A stretch of DNA of 64,000 nt from Rhizopus sp. PT2906. Lineage: Eukaryota > Mucoromycota > Mucoromycetes > Mucorales > Rhizopodaceae. Positions 24,140-34,568 of this stretch are shown in pieces (positions within the stretch are counted from its first letter, which is position 1; every line of letters begins with the position of its first letter). The stretch covers positions 1-64,000 of the forward strand of contig JAMYHX010000045.1 in assembly GCA_025529335.1 (NCBI GenBank), read 5' to 3'. Below the pieces are notes generated by a model, which did not search any database, was not told where the DNA came from, and saw only the letters and a program-made list of their open reading frames with translations. Made by a program: the position numbers and the translations under genes.

Positions 24140-25116
24140 ATGGCTTCCTTATCACGCTCATTTGCGTCTGCCATCGTCAATCGCTCATATGTTAACGCAC
24201 CTGCTACTTCAAATGCAGTGAAGAGAATTTTCCATGTCACTTCAAACACTGAAGAAGAACACCATGAAACTCACAGTTCTCAACCCTTGTTAGCTACTTC
24301 CACAAAGCAACGATCTACTGGAGGTTTAGTCAACAAGTCCAATGTCAATGGTAACATGTCTCACAAATTGGAAATTAGAATTTAACTATTAACTTTTTTT
24401 TCTTGCCCGCAGTGGGTCCCTTCAACAACTTCCAATCACGCCGTTACAACACCACCACTGTACCCGACTTCTCCAAGTACAAAAAGACCAAGCACAGCGG
24501 TGAAGCCAGTCGTAACTATGCTTACATGATGGTCGGTGCCACTGGTTTGGTTTCTGCTGCTGGTGCTCAAGCTACTGTCAGTGATTTCTTGGCCAACATG
24601 TCTGCTTCTGCTGATGTCTTGGCTATGGCTAAGGCCGAAGTTGACTTGGCCACTATTCCTGAAGGAAAGAATGTGACAATCAAGTGGAGAGGAAAGCCAG
24701 TTTTCATTCGTCACCGTACCGAATCCGAAATTGCTGAAGCCAACCAAGTCAACATTACTGAATTGCGTGATCCTCAGCAAGATGCTGAGCGTGTTAAGGA
24801 TCCCAAATGGCTTGTCATGTTGGGTGTCTGCACTCACTTGTAAGAATTTTCTATTACGTCGGAAACAAATGCATAAATGGTTATTAAATGATGTATTCTA
24901 TAGGGGTTGTGTTCCTATTGGTGAAGCAGGTGACTATGGTGGATGGTACTGTCCTTGTCACGGTTCTCACTATGACATCTCTGGACGTATTCGTAAGGGT
25001 CCTGCACCTCTTAATCTCGAAGTTCCTGGTAAGTTACGGTTCATTATGAAAAAGTATGTAAACTAAACAATGATGTAGAATACAACTTCCAGGATGGTAA
25101 ACTTGTTATTGGTTAG
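24140..25116 (+). CDS. RIP1: Rieske iron-sulfur protein of the cytochrome bc1 complex
   Basis: Four exons (24140-24350, 24413-24839, 24904-25028, 25079-25116) encode 266 residues. The N-terminus is a long Ser/Ala/Arg-rich mitochondrial presequence. A single membrane helix (YMMVGATGLVSAAGAQAT) follows the matrix segment. The two 2Fe-2S ligand boxes are CTHLGCVPIG and CPCHGSHYD, and the end EYNFQDGKLVIG is canonical. The protein passes electrons from ubiquinol to cytochrome c1 in complex III at the inner mitochondrial membrane. The presequence is longer than in yeast because exon 1 is long. The stop lies only 126 bp before the next plus-strand gene. Confidence 0.96.
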
Positions 25117-25242
25117 AAATAAAAATAAAGTGATTTTTTTTACAAACTCCACATTCTGGTGTACCTTTTTCTCTCTTTTTTCCCTTTTTCTCTTCTTTCT
25201 TTCTTTGTTTCTTTATGTTGAAATACTAACATTTTCAAACGG

Positions 25243-27083
25243 ATGGACACTTCTATTCATTCTTTCTCAACGCATGCATTATTCAAACAACCTATTGTTA
25301 TCACGCATTTAGTTTCTATGGTTATTGCATTTCTCGGTTGTTATCCTCTGTTACTAACACGACAATTACGTAAACGAAAAGTAGCCATCATCAGTCTATC
25401 CTGTACATTTTGCACTATTGGATTCATTACTGGATATTTCATTCAAACAAAACAAGACACTGCATCACTCGTGTTACACATTTTTGGATTCATACTTTTG
25501 TGCCTTGTCACCACACAGTGTATATTTCATTTTTTGATTAAACCGACAAAATGGGTTGATCTCATCTTGGGTTGGGCCGCTTTGGTAGTCGCATTTTGTT
25601 ATTTAGTGGTTTCCGCGGTTGTATTTACGGACAGTTGCCAGAACGACATGGGATCACAGTGCTTTATGCCTTTAGCCATGGGAGTAGGATTCTTGATGTA
25701 CGGCTCATTCACTTTATTGCATTTATTGGCAATCATTAAATTACCGCGACCAGCTACTCCAGAATATTATGAAAGTGTGATCATCACACTATGGGGGTTA
25801 ATTTCTCTAATTTTGTCAGGTACCACGCTCAAACAGGCATCTCTCTCTCTTCACCTGAACGGAGTACTAAATATTGCATAGACACAAACATACTAGGAAC
25901 AGAATGGAAAGCTATCAATCTCGGCTTACTTTGGTTCACAGGAGGCCTATTCTCCATCAGTCTAAGTGTTCAGGCCTGGATACCAGCAGTTCGCGAAAGG
26001 AATATCGTCAATAGTCTGATCATTTGTTTAACTGGAAGAGGTAATAAAATAAAAGGGTCAAGGAATACCTATACTCAATATATATTAGCCATCATTTCAG
26101 GGTTGAAGCAGATAGAAAAAGACACCTATATAGCCAAAGTACACACCATGCTGGGATACATATTAATCGTTGGATCGATGACTCGCCTCATTCAAATCAT
26201 ATTCCGCAAATCACCGACAGAAAATTTGCCTCGAAGTATGCTACGCGAGCATCATTTAATACAGGACGAAGAAGTGTTGGATATAGAAGATGACGATTTG
26301 AATTTAGATAATAGCAAACAGAAAAGGTGTAAACACAGATCAATATTTGCTTCTATTACCCTTGTCAGCGGTCTCTTAGCATCGATCCTGTCAATATCAG
26401 CGGGTATATTATTCATGGGCGCAAATACAGGATGGCTCGGTTATATGCAATACTATATCAAGGATCCATCGCTTTATATCAATATCACCTTGGCGTTTGC
26501 TTTTCTGTGGTTATCTTATATATTTGGTCTGTGTACTATTTATAGACGATTAAAGTCCAAGAATGCAATACTAGAGCAGTATGAGTATCTCGAATTAAGC
26601 AGCGCACAGACAGAAAGAATGCAGGAACAGCAGCAGCCAATGACTATTACCACACATACCCCTATACTCAGCTCTCCCCCTGTATTCTCGCCTATTGACG
26701 TGATAGCACAGCGTTCGCCTATTGTAGAACAAGAACACACTACACAGCATGAAAAGACGATGCGACCCTCAGAATATCGTGCTAAACGTAGATCCCTTCT
26801 TGTTCAGTCACCCACTTATGAAACTGTAGTGACCTCGATCAGACCCAAATCATCCGTTACATTTGGAGTTGGAGGCGTGTTACCTGATGAAGTGATTGTA
26901 CACGACAACAGACGATCATGGGTATCATCTTCTGGATCTTCATATAGCTCTGGATCCAATTCACCTTCATTTGAACATAGAGCAAGGAGAGATAGCTTAA
27001 ATGAATTGATGGATGAAGAAGGAAGAAGGTCTGTTCATAAAACAAATAGTGGCAAAAGAAAAGAACGTCGACTAAAACAATGA
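25243..27083 (+). CDS. Ytp1-like multi-pass membrane protein
   Basis: Three exons (25243-25819, 25897-26040, 26101-27083) encode 567 residues. The N-terminal half has about six hydrophobic segments. The middle matches the Ytp1-type C-terminal domain, with GTEWKAINLGLLWFTGG and then KVHTMLGYILIVGSMTRLIQ, the conserved His-Gly region. Two or three more helices follow and then a cytoplasmic tail of about 190 residues rich in Ser, Gln and Arg. The function of Ytp1 proteins is not established; ferric-reductase-like or DUF2427 similarity has been noted in the family. The second intron (26041-26100) is 60 nt and stop-free, so an unspliced form would carry 20 extra residues. The model assumes splicing because homologues lack the insert, as far as I recall. 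Confidence 0.78.
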
Positions 27084-27360
27084 ATCTTTTAGATAAATAC
27101 CCCTCCAATAGCCTGTCTTCTTTTCCCTTTAATAAACATGATTGTATATAAAAAATTTCGAATTCAATTTTACTGGCCCTTTTTTTTGTCTCGCTGTCAA
27201 TAAAGGCGTTGTTATATTATTTAATATAGTTAGGGTACTAAAAAATTCCTTTAGGGCACAAGGGTAAAAAAAAAAAAAGTAAATGGAGCAAAAGGAATAA
27301 GAAAATAAGAGAGCATAATAAAAGAAAAGAAGCAAAAGATTATTGTATAGATAACCAGTC

Positions 27361-28145
27361 AACTAATTGTTGACCATAAGCAAAGTGGTTATTGAGATAT
27401 GATTTGTGTTGGTGTAGGTAATCTAATTCAGCTATGGTCGCTGTCTCAATCAATTCCATGATACAAACTCCTTGAGAAACTTGCTCCAACGACCAGAGAC
27501 GAATCTCCTCCTCTATAGACACAAGCATATTAGTAACGTTGCATTTTAAGAAGCTGTTTCCTTTACCTAAAGCTTGTACGAAGTACACACGGATCTTCTG
27601 AAAAGTGTCGAGTGACCCAAACTCGAAAAGATACCCAATTTCTTGTAGTAACGCCAGAGTACCAAAGCTTCATTTGCCGACTTATGCAAGCATGATTTTA
27701 TCAATCTGGGTATTGGCGTCTGCTGTTAGGCAATCACTGGAGATAAAAATAATTTCTGCGGCAGTCGATAGTATGAGTTTAACTTCAATAGCGGTTCCTT
27801 GAACGTCATCATGGGTAGTAATACCAAACCTTACATCAAAAAGAAACCTTTCACTGAGTGCGATGCTGAATGGGGCTTTAAGGCGCTTGAGTTGGTGAGA
27901 GGTACGATAAAACACTGAATGATCAGTGATGCCTCTTCTATGGATGGACAAATCGGCCTGTGATGCTGTATTAAGAGGGTCGAAAGATTGATACAGAGAG
28001 CTTCCCCTAGGTGAGGTGTTAACCTTTGACGGAATGGAAACGAGTACAGCATACGTGCGAACAGAATATGATTTTTTAGTCTCAACGATAGTAGTTTATG
28101 AGATAGGAGCACTGAAGGGATCACTTGTATCAATAACGAGTGGTT
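27361..28145 (-). pseudogene. Decayed gene with three in-frame stops
   Basis: One minus-strand frame stays open from about 28145 to 27361 except for three stop codons: TAA near 28092, TAA near 27683 and TGA near 27672. It includes an intron at 27567-27514 with a good GT, a TACTAAT branch point and an AG. Splicing gives QALEEEIRLWSLEQVSQG, then a Leu/His-rich end (DYLHQHKSYLNNHFAYG). Each stop is one C-to-T change away from CAA or CGA. I do not recognise the family. The preserved splice sites suggest recent inactivation or, less likely, readthrough. Confidence 0.5.
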
Positions 28146-28243
28146 TGGGGTGTAATGTCTGATGGCAATGACTCAGAAGTATCGTTGAAATAAATAAGTA
28201 AAAAAATGTGTCTTGTTTATTAAAACATGCAAATAATAAAATC

Positions 28244-29441
28244 TTATACGTCAATATCCGTTTGCTTTTCTTTCCAAGAAAGTCTTTTTCTAAAATAAAG
28301 GCAAATGTATGAAATAATAACTAAAACAGGCACTTCGATTAATGGACCAATAGTTGCAGCCAGAGCTTGTTCTGAACGTATGCCATAAGTTCCAATAGCA
28401 ACAGCAATGGCCAGTTCAAAGTTATTGCTACTTGCTGTAAAAGACTGGGTGACGACTTGCTTGTAAGGAAAGAAGATCTTTAGGATGAAGAAGGGAATAA
28501 AGAACATGATGATGAAATAGCAAACCAGAGGTACAGCCGTACGACAGACAGGACCTATATGATCAATGATTTGGTGCCCCTGATTTGCAAACATGATAAT
28601 GATTGTATATAAAAGACCAACAAGAGCCAGAGATCCAAATCGATTTATGAATTTTTCTTCATACCACACTGAGCCTTTCCATCCTTTCAAAGTAAAGCGA
28701 GTAATCACTCCAGCAACCAGAGGAATACCCAAATAGATCAAGACGGATCGAGCAACAGCCCAAATATCAACTACGACAGATTTCTCTGGAGGTGCACCAA
28801 ACCATGAGGGTACTATGTTGATAAACAGTACTGCATAAGGAGAATATAAAGCAATCTGAAGTATCGCATTGATCGCAACCAAAATAGCACAGTAATCTGA
28901 ATCACCTTCAGCAATGGATACCCAAATGAGGACCATAGCGATACATCTAGCTAAACCAACCATAACAACTCCTGTTCGAAGTTCAGGCAGATCAGGTAAA
29001 CAAGCCCATGCAAGAGCAGTCATGACGATAGGACCAATGATCCAGTTTATGAAAATGGATATAGCAATTTGTAACCATACTTGTTTCTTTGATAATATGA
29101 TATGAAGCTGTTCATATTTCACCTTACAGAGAACAGGGTACATCATGACAAGTAAACCTATAGCAATAGGCACCGATACTGAACCAAATTGGACAGTTTC
29201 AAATGACTCTTGTACATGAGGAACATAATAACCAATGACGACACCAATTATCATTGCAAGTAATATCCATAATACCAAGAATCTATCTAATAGATTTAAT
29301 TTCTTTATAGGCGCTATTGCAGAGATAAGATTAGATTTCATGACTATTTCTTTTCATTGTAATCTTACATAATTCGGCCTGCTCATCCTTTAATGAATCA
29401 TGTTTTTCTATAACATCCTTTTCTTCTATAGGACTTGACAT
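28244..29441 (-). CDS. ACR3: Arsenite efflux transporter ACR3, left copy
   Basis: Two exons, 29441-29369 and 29313-28244, encode 380 residues. A 55-nt intron with a CTAAT-type branch point removes the Met at 29341 that a naive call would use as the start. The protein has about ten membrane helices of the ACR3/BASS fold, with the conserved GLARCIAMVLIW helix carrying the family cysteine and FTASSNNFELAIAVAIG near the end. ACR3 proteins expel arsenite and often antimonite across the plasma membrane. The copy is virtually identical to the gene at 34569-35766, in opposite orientation. The C-termini differ (QTDIDV here, QKDIEV there). Confidence 0.95.
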
Positions 29442-29579
29442 GAAAATATTTTTAAAGAAAGAAAAAGAGGCACATATAAGATAAGCGTATACCTGTCATT
29501 TATACGGCTTGATCTTGTTACACACGGAGAACTGGGTTTAAAATGAATGAGTAATTACAATTTTCAAGGTAAATGGTAC

Positions 29580-30340
29580 TTTTTTTTCTCTATTAATGTC
29601 GTCCATTTTTTTACTATGAGTTCTTCTTTTTACTTTTAATAAAAGAATAAAACAGTGACTCATCACTTCTTTGATTTTGTTCTATACATTTACACAAGTA
29701 ATGATAACAACAATCAATACCTCAAGTATCACCAGGACAACAACGCATTGTTCTTGGTAAAAACCCTTAAACTACTTTTTACTGTACCTATCAATTCTCA
29801 AAAGCAGCTGTGGTTGAAGAAAAGCGAAGTAAGCTACTCGGAATACATCGTCTGGAAACTCTTCAAGATTGTCACTAAATTCACCAATAATGATTCCCTA
29901 TGCTTTCAAATTGACGAATACAAGCTCGAATCAATCAAACATGAAATTCATCGTTGTGGTGATGAGAGACCACATTAAAGGAATGCCCATAACATACCAA
30001 TGCAGAGACTTGCCCATCTACCACTTCTTCAATGACGCAAATTTCACAACCACGAGGCATCTAGCAAATTCCAACCCCTAACCCAATCTCATCCTGTCCT
30101 GTTTCCATATCTTATCCACAGGTCAACGTTGAGATTATGGTGTATTTACATGTGCATTTTCCGAAAGATTATTGAAACAAAAACCTTTGGACTTTTCTCA
30201 AAACGATATGGACTTGATTCGGTAAAGAATGATGATAAATATATATATTAAACAGCTCTGGTTTTATGAAAGCTTTTTATGCCTAGTACGGCTAAAGGTA
30301 TTTTTATTGATTTATAAAAATGTTACGACCACTAAGAGTC
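29580..30340. other. Spacer sequence with degenerate frames
   Basis: No intact gene. A plus-strand frame (29655-29978) reads smoothly, with SEVSYSEYIVWKLFKIV and LESIKHEI, but has no start context, no partner exon and no recognised domain. It may be the remains of an uncharacterised multicopy gene. The rest is AT-rich and lies just outside a Mutator-like transposon relic. Confidence 0.35.
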
Positions 30341-32143
30341 GGTTTACTTATAGGCCCATCCAAAATAACGTCATCAAACGTGAGAGTAAAAAAGCTTCTC
30401 TTTACGATCTTGTTTGTGTTTCTAAATTGATATTTACTGTTAAGCGTCTCTGCCTTAATGCATTTTTAATGACTCCATTTGCATTCTGTAACAACAAAAT
30501 ATCTTCATTAGATAGCTCTTGAGGGCTATTGCAAGAGTTCAGCAATTTTTTCATGGCTTCCTGAGCAATGCCTATTCTACTAGGTTCAATATCTATTGTA
30601 TTTGTCTCAGCTGTGCTATCTCTGGTATGAGAGCGCCTACATGAGCTGAACTGGAATTACGGATTTTGAGACATGCTGCTGACTGTTATAAACTTCAAAA
30701 CTGTTATATGCTTGTAGGTATACAAGTTGTAAGTAAAGTTTTTGAATTCGCAAGACATCATATAATTATTTTCTACTTTAACTTTATACTTGACATCTTG
30801 ACTGAAGGGATATATGTTGTATTCAGTTCCGTTTGAACCTTCCATTTCTTCTATATAGTCGTCCAACAACAGCTCATTAATGCTTTCTAAAGTTATCTCT
30901 CTACTTCTCAACAATCTTTGTTCGCTGCCCATTCTTCCAACACCCAACGTCATCCTCATGAACATCATTGACCAATATATATATATGAGTCTATCGATGA
31001 GTATACTTTTTTTTTTTTTTTTTTTTTTTTTCTTTTTTGAAGGTAATTATGCTAACTTTCCACATAGCTTTGGCCTCCATGTTTGTGAATATATTAAGCT
31101 GGTACGCAGCAGACCAGTTACAGAACTTGTCATCCACTAAATGGTGCTGTCTAAAATATTTAAAAATTCAACACATGCCGCATTACTTATGATAAATCTT
31201 TGTAGCTTTTCTCTGAATATCACAGTGCTCTTCTCCCACAATAATTACTTCAGTTGAGCAATTATTGAACCATGAGCTCCCTTATTTTCAACGTAATTTC
31301 CTAGTCTTATATTGTTTTGAATATTTTCCATCAATGCTCTAGCAACATGAAATAGACACCATTGTATTTTTGTAATCTGATGAGAGAACAGAATGAATGG
31401 CGTTTGCTTCTTGCTGGCTAATGTCAATAGTCATTTTCTTGGAATTAAATCCAAACTGTTTCAAAAAATGAAGAAAGCGAGCCAAAGGATACGTAGATTG
31501 ATCCGTAGTGAAAAAGTATGCTACTGGACAACTAGTTCCAGTAATAGGATGGCAACAATCATGTACAGTATACCTTTATACAGACTTGCTACATTGTAAA
31601 TTGCATCTAAACAGACATATTAGGACTGGACAAGCAAAGCCTTTTATCATGATGGCAAGAAACCGAAAGATTAGTCTTCATAACAAATCAATACCAAAGT
31701 GACCTTGTACCCAGTTTTCTTACTAGCCTTCTGTATTGGGCGTTGTTTAACAGAACTTCCACCAGCTTATCTTTCATTATGAGTTCCCTTTTTCACCTAC
31801 GCGATGATATGTATAGTATGTTATATGAATTCTGCGGGTAGTTCTACCGCGCTTACGAGGACGGTCGTGTTAGTTACTCATGGTTTCAGGAACGCTTTCT
31901 ACAATATTATTTTTATGACAACGCCAAGTCACAACATATGAATATAGGCATCCTGCAACAAGTTCTTTAGTCTCCTCAGTATTATTAGTAAGTGGTTGAG
32001 TCATAGTAGCATATTAATTTAAAACGACGTTGGACATGGTTGTTGTGCATCACTGATAGATATAAAAATTTTTTTAATGAAGTTTGATTTAGGGGTACTT
32101 TGAAAAGAAGAGCCACGTTTGACGGCATAATTTTGAGTAAACC
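30341..32143 (-). mobile_element. Mutator-like element (MULE) relic with candidate terminal inverted repeats
   Basis: The broken transposase frame runs from about 32004 to 30402. In order: an N-terminal zinc-ligand region (YVVTWRCHKNN, then RPRKRGRTTRR); the catalytic-core segment (GTSCPVAYFFTTDQSTYPLA, then MTIDISQQEANAI); the HVARA region (KIQWCLFHVARAL); a downstream helix region (VDDKFCNWSAAYQLNIFTNM); and a decayed SWIM finger (the YKHI end keeps the final His pattern). Several stops and frameshifts make it inactive. Flanking it, 30361-30382 and the reverse complement of 32114-32135 match at 18 of 22 positions by eye, and both are preceded by GGTTTACT on the outer side, so these are probably the eroded TIRs. 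Confidence 0.75.
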
Positions 32144-32856
32144 CAATGTTCATGGTGTGCCCTTTTTTAAAATGATAGTCTCTATCATTTTGTATTTTCT
32201 CAAACCTTCTACTGCAAAAGCAATTCTAAGTTGACTTGTTCTTGATAAACCACCCCCTGAGACCTAAACGAGTGTTGGAAGTATAAAGGATATAAAGACA
32301 TCACTTACAGGTAAAACAGTGCCTACCACATAGTTTGTAACAAATCAGGGATGTTCTAATCTCCATTGCTTAAAGTTTAATATAGGAACGTTTAAGTTTT
32401 GAAGATTTAGTGTAGGCTTTACAAGATAAACAATCTAGAAAAATCCATGAGGCTTTTCTGTTTACAAAAACATATGTGGCGTACGCTACTCTTTGGTTCG
32501 TCAAGACGACAGTATCATGGCTGGACTTATCGTGTTCTCTATCAGATCATTTAGATATACGCATTAGTTTATATGTAAAACAGAAAAAGCACTCTGTGTT
32601 TTCAGGACATCCCGTTTTACTATATGCATGATTGGTTAGGCACAAACAAAACTGCATATTATTATCATTTTCTCGTTACAATTCAAGACCAAGCTTAGCG
32701 TCTGGTTGCGTAAAGAGCATATTTTTCTGTGGCAAAGGTATAGGTGCCTTGCCATCTTGAGTCAACATAACACAATTTATGCTCATCTTTAAAAATACAA
32801 GAGGTTGCATAAAATTCGATTTGGGTAAAGGCTGGGTCATGGTGCCATCATACTAT
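32144..32856. other. Intergenic with a 47-codon coding-like fragment
   Basis: Most of this stretch has no feature. On the minus strand between about 32835 and 32695 an open frame (HDPAFTQIEFYATSCIF, later WQGTYTFATEKYALYATRR) reads like the C-terminal end of a real protein. It has no start and no upstream exon, because the GST-like gene begins immediately beside it. It is probably a gene fragment left by rearrangement. Confidence 0.35.
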
Positions 32857-33664
32857 TTATTTCTTTAATTCAGGAGGACAATCAGGTTGAGCAGAAGGGC
32901 TAGCTCGCTTGAACTCAGGCAAGGCAGTTAAAGTATCAAACAATCGAGACAAGATGGGGAATTGAGACATATCAACGTCACGTCGCATGGCGTTAATTAT
33001 CATAGGAACAACAAAGACATCAGCCATCGTTAAGGTATTGCCAAAAGAATATTTACTAGCAACCTTAGAAAGACGTGCTTCGAGGCCTTTGAATGCTTCT
33101 GTAATCGTCTCTTTGGCAAATGCAGTTTGCTCTTCATGACTATCGGGAGCAGCACGTTGCAAGATCCTATAATTCTGAAGAGGGTGAATGTCACATGCAA
33201 TAATTTGGCAAATTTCGCGAACCTGTTGTATATAAAATAAATAAATGTATAAACAAGATAAAAATAAAACTTACTAGAGCGCGGTCAACAGGATCCTTGG
33301 GATATAAAGGGGGTTCTTTAAGATAAATAAGCTTTCCGATATATGACAAGTAGTTGATACAAACCTGGATAAACTTCATCAAGATAATCAACAATAGCTT
33401 GACTTTGAAGAATTAGTCTGCCTTCTTTAGTAATAAAAGCAGGTAATTTTTGGGTAGGAACTACTTTTTTATATTCTTCAGATAACTATTTCATACTCAT
33501 TAGTTATGAACTCCTAAACATGTTTATACACATACTTGTTCCTTTTTGGACAAGTTGATAAACTTTTTGTCATATTCAATTCCCTTTATCTCAAGGACAG
33601 TTCTAACTCTATAAGAAGCAGAAGATCTAAAGTAACCATAAAGAACGGGCTTTTGCTCAGACAT
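32857..33664 (-). CDS. Zeta-class glutathione S-transferase / maleylacetoacetate isomerase-like
   Basis: Four exons (33664-33536, 33485-33365, 33315-33275, 33222-32857) encode 218 residues, the normal length. The N-terminal thioredoxin-fold half has YFRSSASYRVR in place of the family signature SSCSxRVR, then VPTQKLPAF with the cis-proline, and QSQAIVDYLDEVYP for glutathione binding. The C-terminal helical half includes LTMADVFVVPMI. True maleylacetoacetate isomerases act in tyrosine and phenylalanine breakdown. Here the active-site Cys is Ala, so the protein may keep glutathione transferase or other glutathione-linked activity rather than the isomerase reaction. It sits between the two ACR3 copies, divergent from the right-hand one; a role in thiol-based metalloid detoxification is possible but is only inferred from position. 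Confidence 0.87.
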
Positions 33665-34084
33665 TGTGTATTGTTAAAGAAAAAGAAAAAGAAAGAGATA
33701 TTTATTTTCTCGCAATTTGATTTCTTTTTAAATAAAAACAAATGATCATCAGAGATCGAGTTCTGGGGTGATCCTTGGCCCAGGCAAAATAATTAAAATC
33801 ACGATTATGTTAATCATAAACATGAATCCTAGAGGATCTGAATGACTAACGATTTATGAATTGATAAATAAAATTTTTAATTCGTTTCTGATACTAATTG
33901 TATTGTCCATTTACTAATCTGGGTTATCTTCTTTTACCGTAAGAAAGATTATCTATTAGGGGGCGTGTATTCCTTTATATACGAAAGCAGTAATGATTTA
34001 TTCATATTATACATGATTCATTAATAAAAGTGTTTACATGATCTTATTTCATATTGATCATTGTCGTTTATTTCACTGTCAGTA

Positions 34085-34330
34085 AGAATCAGGCATTGAT
34101 CTACGACAACACCAGCCTGCCAACTCTTTGTAGATAACTAGTCTTGAGCTGGTGGTTACAGGCTTCAACATAGCTATTTGTTTCCATGTTGGTATATCTA
34201 TCCGGCTGATAGGCTCTTGTCCGCTTGATGAATCGATCATTATTCAAGTAATTGCTCTTGAAATAGAGTATAAGTGCTGGATATACAATGAATTCTTGAA
34301 TAAATTAATCAAGATTTCTTTTCTAAGCAT
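34085..34330 (-). pseudogene. Second MULE-type transposase fragment
   Basis: On the minus strand the frame reads NYLNNDRFIKRTRAYQPDR, then TNMETNSYVEACNHQLKTS and YLQRVG before a stop. The NMETNSYVE...HQLK pattern is the conserved post-catalytic segment of Mutator-like transposases. Only about 70 codons survive. It lies about 100 bp outside the right ACR3 arm. Confidence 0.65.
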
Positions 34331-34568
34331 GATTGTATATATATAAAAACCTTGAGTTGGGTTTTCTCAATCTTTTTTGTCTCATATTCAATGAGAACTG
34401 TCACCACTGTAGTAAGCAAGAAAAAAAAAAGTGCCATTTACCTTGAAAATTGTAATTACTCATTCATTTTAAACCCAGTTCTCCGTGTGTAACAAGATCA
34501 AGCCGTATAAATGACAGGTATACGCTTATCTTATATGTGCCTCTTTTTCTTTCTTTAAAAATATTTTC

